From NCBI GenBank assembly GCA_964455335.1, contig CAYVVW010000091.1, forward strand, positions 1-8,654: 8,654 bases of DNA, in the 5' to 3' direction. The notes below the pieces were generated by a model that was given only the letters and a program-made list of their open reading frames with translations, was not told the DNA's origin and did not search any database. The position numbers were made by a program, and so were the translations under genes. Below are positions 5,834 to 8,654 of this stretch, one piece after another (position 1 is the first letter of the stretch; each line of letters opens with the position of its first letter). Origin of the DNA: Marvinbryantia sp964455335. Lineage in GTDB: Bacteria > Bacillota > Clostridia > Lachnospirales > Lachnospiraceae.

Positions 5834-7102
5834 ATGTTGGAAAAAATTGCCCCGCGGGGATGGAACAGCTGGGATTGCTATGGCGCGGCTGTCACCGAAG
5901 AGATTGTCAAAAGAAATGCCGATTTTATGGCAAAGTACCTGAAAGAATATGGCTGGGAATATGTCGTGGTGGATATTCAGTGGAGTTCTCCGCTCGCCAA
6001 AAATCACACATATATCCCGTTCACGGATCTGTGCATGGACGAATATGCCCGCCTCATCCCCGCCCCCAACCGTTTCCCGTCCTCGGCGGGCGGCAAGGGA
6101 TTTGCGCCCCTTGCAGACTATGTGCACGCGCGCGGGCTTAAGTTTGGCATCCACATCCTGCGCGGCATTCCGCGCCAGGCCGTTCACGCCAATGCCCCCA
6201 TCAAGGGGTCTGCGCACACGGCGCGGGAAATCGCAAAAACGGCCAGTATTTGCCAGTGGAATACCGACATGTACGGCGTCGACCCGGAAAAAGGGGGCGC
6301 GCGCGCCTACTATGACAGTATTTTTGCGCTCTATGCAAGCTGGGGCGTGGATTTTGTCAAGTGTGACGACATCTGTCGCGAGCTGCCGCACGAAGAGGGG
6401 GAGCTGGTGCTTCTAAGCGATTCCATGCGCCGCTGCGGGCGCGAGATGCTGCTCAGTCTCTCTCCGGGCCCGGCTTTGCTGGAAAAAGCGGAATTGTACA
6501 AACAAGTTTCCCACATGTGGCGCATCACAGATGATTTTTGGGATGAATGGAAATTGCTCTACGAGATGTTTGAGCGGTGCGAAAAATGGTCCATCCACAG
6601 TGGTGCGGGGCATTGGCCGGACGCGGACATGCTGCCCATCGGGCCGATTCGCCAGGACTATGGCTCGGCGGAGCGCACGCAGTTTACAAAAGACGAGCAG
6701 ATCACCTTGCTGACCTTGTGGAGCATCTTCCGCTCGCCTTTGATGATCGGCGGGGAAATGACAGGGTTTGACGATTTTACCATGGGGCTTTTGACCAACC
6801 GCGCCATTCTCGGCATGCACGCCCATGCCCGCCACGCGCACCAGGTGTGGCGCAGGCGGCAAAATGGCACGGAGTGGATTCTCTGGACGGCAACCTGCGC
6901 AAATGGCGGGCAATATCTCGCCCTCTTTAACGCGGGCGAGGCGGACGGGGAGATGGCGCTTTCCCTTGCGGATCTGGAAATCTACGCGCCCGTGGACATG
7001 GCCGACTTGTGGTCAGGGCAGAGCTTCCAGGCAGCGCATACCTTGGACATTTCCGTCAAAAAACATGGGGCGAGGGCATTTCTCGCGACACCTGTTTCGT
7101 GA
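5834..7102 (+). CDS. Glycoside hydrolase family 27 enzyme (alpha-galactosidase type)
   Basis: 422 residues from the ATG at 5834, preceded by GAGG six bases away; an in-frame ATG at 5813 lacks a ribosome site. The protein opens almost at once with the GH27 signature PRGWNSWDCYG (7-17). Strand-4 motif FVKCDDI carries D178, the predicted nucleophile. WRITDDFWDEW (229-239) carries D234, the predicted acid/base. GHWPDADML at 259-267 is a further hallmark, and a C-terminal beta-sandwich follows from about 330. RGIPRQAVHANAPIKGS (from about 110) is typical of an uncharacterised GH27 subgroup, so terminal alpha-galactose or beta-L-arabinopyranose are both possible substrates. No signal peptide is present, which indicates a cytoplasmic enzyme acting on imported oligosaccharides, consistent with the nearby permease. 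The 81-bp gap after the endonuclease gene has no terminator or clear promoter, so some read-through is possible. Confidence 0.93.
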   Translation: MLEKIAPRGWNSWDCYGAAVTEEIVKRNADFMAKYLKEYGWEYVVVDIQWSSPLAKNHTYIPFTDLCMDEYARLIPAPNRFPSSAGGKGFAPLADYVHARGLKFGIHILRGIPRQAVHANAPIKGSAHTAREIAKTASICQWNTDMYGVDPEKGGARAYYDSIFALYASWGVDFVKCDDICRELPHEEGELVLLSDSMRRCGREMLLSLSPGPALLEKAELYKQVSHMWRITDDFWDEWKLLYEMFERCEKWSIHSGAGHWPDADMLPIGPIRQDYGSAERTQFTKDEQITLLTLWSIFRSPLMIGGEMTGFDDFTMGLLTNRAILGMHAHARHAHQVWRRRQNGTEWILWTATCANGGQYLALFNAGEADGEMALSLADLEIYAPVDMADLWSGQSFQAAHTLDISVKKHGARAFLATPVS

Positions 7103-7139
7103 TGTGATGATGCCAGGATTGTGGGGATTTGACACATGT

Positions 7140-7155
7140 TTATCGCAAACGACAA
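7140..7155 (+). repeat. 16-bp sequence repeated inverted at 8582-8597
   Basis: TTATCGCAAACGACAA here is the exact reverse complement of 8582-8597. The two copies lie on either side of the MFS permease gene and the partial tRNA, in non-coding DNA. Flanking bases do not match, so the shared core is limited to 16 bp. Confidence 0.7.
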
Positions 7156-7184
7156 AACGATTTTCGTATTGCTGTTTGCTGCGC

Positions 7185-7227
7185 CGAATTTGCGCTGCGC
7201 AAGCAACATGATTCCGCAGCAAATTCG
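7185..7227. repeat. Long hairpin between the convergent GH27 and MFS genes
   Basis: CGAATTTGC (7185-7193) pairs with GCAAATTCG (7219-7227). After a two-base bulge, TGCG (7196-7199) continues the stem with CGCA (7215-7218), giving about 13 pairs around a loop of about 15. An alternative nine-base pairing, TTTGCTGCG (7175-7183) with CGCAGCAAA (7215-7223), competes for the same right arm. The position suggests a two-way transcription terminator, but neither side has a run of Ts, so it is not a standard rho-independent one. Confidence 0.55.
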
Positions 7228-7233
7228 TGCCAA

Positions 7234-8400
7234 CTACCCGCACGCTTTTTGTATTTTGCGGTAAGCAATTTCTAAAAACACGAAGTTTAGGACAGCGAAG
7301 CAAAAGATGTACCACGGCAGGATGCCGATGCCCGCCGCCTGTTGGAGTTTTCCGAATACCATGGGCATCAGGGTGCTGCCCACGTAGGCGGATGCCATTT
7401 GCAGGCCGATGGCCGCCGCGCTATATTTTCTTCCGAAATTTTCGGGCGCCATGTGCTGGATGGCAGGGTAAATGGGTCCCATGCCCGTTCCGGTCACCAA
7501 AAATCCCACAGCGGCCACCCAATATCCGGGCAAGGGCAGTGCGATGAGGGCGATGCCAAAAAACTCCACCGCAAGCCCGATGCGGATGAGCATCCTGTCG
7601 CCCACGTGGTTTGACACGAAGCCCGAAATCAGGCGGCCGAGCATCAGCCCGCCGAAAATCAGCGACCCAAACGACGCGACAAGCTCTTTTTCCATCTGTG
7701 GCCTGGTTCCGGCAAAATAGCTGGAAGTCCACAAAAAGCAAGTGGCTTCCCCCGCGCAATAAGCGAAAAATGCGACCAAGGTCGGCACTACGCCGGGCAC
7801 TTTCCACGTTTCTGCAAGCCCCGCGCTTTGCGCCTGTTCTTCCTGTTCCTCTTTGGCACCCTGTTTCCAGAGCGGGATGGAGCAGATGCACACCAGGAGA
7901 ATGGCCGCCTGCAGGCAGGCCGTCCAGCGGTAACCCTCGTTCCAATGGGCATAGCGCAGGGCGGCAGCCATGATGTTGGGGCTGATGACGGCGCCAAGCC
8001 CATAAAAACAGTGCAGGAAATTCATCACCGCAGAAGAGTAGTGGTTTGCCACATAATGGTTGAGCGACGCATCCACGCTGCCCGCACCAAGCCCATAGGG
8101 GACGGCAAACAAAAATAGCATCCAGTATTCTGTGGAAAAGGAGAAGCCGACCAGGCCAGCCACCGTCAGGGCGGTTGAGCCGATCACGATCCAGACGGTC
8201 GGGAGGTTCTTCATCAGCTTTGGCGAGATCAATGCCGAAAAAATCGTCATGGCGGAGATGGTCATGGAGACGTACCCCGCGTAGGACGAGGGCACGCCAA
8301 ACGTGGTTTGCATGACGGGCCACGCGGAACCCAACAGGGAGTCCGGCAAGCCCAGGCTGACAAAAGCCAGGTAAATAACGGCAATCAAAAGGTTGGCCAT
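7234..8400 (-). CDS. Major facilitator superfamily sugar permease (fucose-permease-like)
   Basis: 388 residues from the ATG at 8400-8398, preceded by GAGGAG (8413-8408) at seven bases. The protein is strongly hydrophobic with about 12 predicted membrane spans. These are split by a charged cytoplasmic loop rich in Glu and Gln near 178-200 (K-E-E-Q-E-E-Q), the usual break between the two six-helix halves. The segment GLGAGSVDASLNHYV at 103-117 followed by MNFLHCFYGLGAVISP at 126-141 is characteristic of the fucose/glucose permease branch (FHS-type) of the MFS. GDRMLIRIG (268-276) is the repeat of the MFS loop signature in the second half. It probably imports a monosaccharide or small glycoside by proton symport into the cytoplasm. 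It converges on GH27, and its 5' leader is cut by the assembly gap, so its promoter and operator cannot be examined. Substrate is not determined. Confidence 0.9.
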   Translation of the reverse strand: MANLLIAVIYLAFVSLGLPDSLLGSAWPVMQTTFGVPSSYAGYVSMTISAMTIFSALISPKLMKNLPTVWIVIGSTALTVAGLVGFSFSTEYWMLFLFAVPYGLGAGSVDASLNHYVANHYSSAVMNFLHCFYGLGAVISPNIMAAALRYAHWNEGYRWTACLQAAILLVCICSIPLWKQGAKEEQEEQAQSAGLAETWKVPGVVPTLVAFFAYCAGEATCFLWTSSYFAGTRPQMEKELVASFGSLIFGGLMLGRLISGFVSNHVGDRMLIRIGLAVEFFGIALIALPLPGYWVAAVGFLVTGTGMGPIYPAIQHMAPENFGRKYSAAAIGLQMASAYVGSTLMPMVFGKLQQAAGIGILPWYIFCFAVLNFVFLEIAYRKIQKACG

Positions 8401-8420
8401 GGTTTTTCTCCTCGTTTTCG

Positions 8421-8430
8421 NNNNNNNNNN
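8421..8430. other. Assembly gap (ten Ns)
   Basis: Ten unknown bases join the MFS leader to the tRNA fragment. The tRNA lacks about 20 bases of 3' sequence, and the bases beyond the Ns (CGAAAACG on the tRNA strand) do not complete its acceptor stem, so the true gap is longer than ten bases or the join is wrong. Confidence 0.97.
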
Positions 8431-8484
8431 CCTGCGACCTCTGCGTCCCGAACGCAGCGCTCTACCAAGCTGAGCCACGCATCG
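8431..8484 (-). tRNA. tRNA-Pro (anticodon CGG), 3' end missing at the gap
   Basis: Read on the minus strand from 8484: acceptor strand CGATGCG (8484-8478), TG, D arm GCTC-AGCTTGGTA-GAGC, then the anticodon arm CTGCG-TTCGGGA-CGCAG with perfect five-pair stem. The anticodon is CGG (8450-8448), reading proline CCG codons. The variable loop and the first T-stem strand GCAGG follow before the Ns. A first base C agrees with the C1-G72 pair typical of bacterial tRNA-Pro. T loop, second T-stem strand, acceptor 3' strand and discriminator are absent, so the acceptor stem cannot be confirmed. Confidence 0.9.
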
Positions 8485-8508
8485 TCTGCTTTCCAATCAA
8501 GCTCACTC

Positions 8509-8537
8509 ATCATAGCACTTTCCCGCTCAAAATGCAA
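8509..8537 (-). promoter_or_regulatory. tRNA-Pro promoter
   Basis: On the minus strand TTGCAT (8537-8532) and TATGAT (8514-8509) are separated by 17 bases, with a predicted start near 8502, about 18 bases before the tRNA. The -35 also forms one arm of a short inverted repeat, ATGCAA (8532-8537) with TTGCAT (8546-8551). Confidence 0.75.
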
Positions 8538-8569
8538 GCGGTTTTTTGCATCTTTTTTGATACTGTCGT

Positions 8570-8597
8570 TTGTCGTTTGCGTTGTCGTTTGCGATAA
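8570..8597 (-). repeat. Two 12-bp tandem copies, the second extending into the 16-bp inverted copy of 7140-7155
   Basis: TTGTCGTTTGCG occurs at 8570-8581 and again directly at 8582-8593, with an overlapping partial copy (GTCGTTTG) beginning at 8565. The second copy continues to 8597 and matches 7140-7155 on the opposite strand. From 8598 to 8654 no gene is recognised; only a short GTGC-TTC-GCAC palindrome (8639-8649) stands out. Confidence 0.65.
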
Positions 8598-8654
8598 TTA
8601 TGATGTTACGGTAAAAAGATACCTTACGGATTGTTTCGTGCTTCGCACTCCCAC

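Noticed and set aside
5690..6391. 233-codon minus-strand frame opposite GH27
   Set aside because: The plus frame holds clear GH27 signatures; the minus frame is an antisense shadow in high-G+C sequence.
7421..8323. 300-codon minus-strand frame in another phase of the permease gene
   Set aside because: Arg/His/Pro-rich product typical of a wrong phase; the neighbouring phase encodes a clear membrane transporter.
8532..8557. Plus-strand rho-independent terminator (short stem followed by T-run)
   Set aside because: The stem is only six A/T-rich pairs and no plus-strand gene precedes it; it overlaps the tRNA promoter, which explains the sequence better.

Overview
The window looks like a draft-assembly fragment of a Bacillota (Clostridia-type) genome. 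The evidence is strong Shine-Dalgarno sites (AAAGGAG, GGAGG, GAGGAG), TTGACG/TATAAT-type promoters, a Firmicute-style RsmF, and several GC-rich glycoside-utilisation genes. A run of ten Ns at 8421-8430 marks a scaffold join. No finer taxonomic placement is supported.

Layout, left to right: (1) the 3' part of a GH31 alpha-glycosidase (+, ends 1186). (2) A 5 x 42-bp tandem repeat (1169-1378) that begins inside the last codons of GH31 and fills most of the gap to the next gene. (3) An RsmF/NOL1-NOP2-sun rRNA cytosine-5 methyltransferase (+, 1431-3377) that is far longer than its family because each inter-domain linker is expanded by in-frame repeats. (4) A less GC-rich Type II restriction-modification module: a 91-residue unknown protein (-, 3398-3673) translationally tied to a C5-cytosine methyltransferase (-, 3678-4568), with a HindVP-type restriction endonuclease divergent from them (+, 4697-5752). 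The 128-bp divergent spacer holds a near-consensus methyltransferase promoter whose -35 is one arm of an inverted repeat carrying two GRCGYC sequences. (5) A GH27 alpha-galactosidase-type enzyme (+, 5834-7102). (6) A convergent MFS sugar permease of the fucose-permease type (-, 7234-8400). (7) Beyond the gap, a 3'-truncated tRNA-Pro(CGG) (-, 8431-8484) with a good promoter.

GH31, GH27 and the MFS permease are consistent with a locus for uptake and trimming of alpha-linked galactosides, xylosides or glucosides. The R-M module has apparently been placed between RsmF and GH27, interrupting the sugar genes. It differs in base composition from its neighbours, as expected for a mobile defence cassette.

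The most unusual features are the repeat-swollen RsmF, the tandem duplication of the GH31 gene end, and an R-M control region in which putative self-recognition sites overlap the methyltransferase promoter. This last arrangement would allow methylation-sensed regulation of the kind known for CfrBI. The specificity of the system is inferred from family resemblance only.
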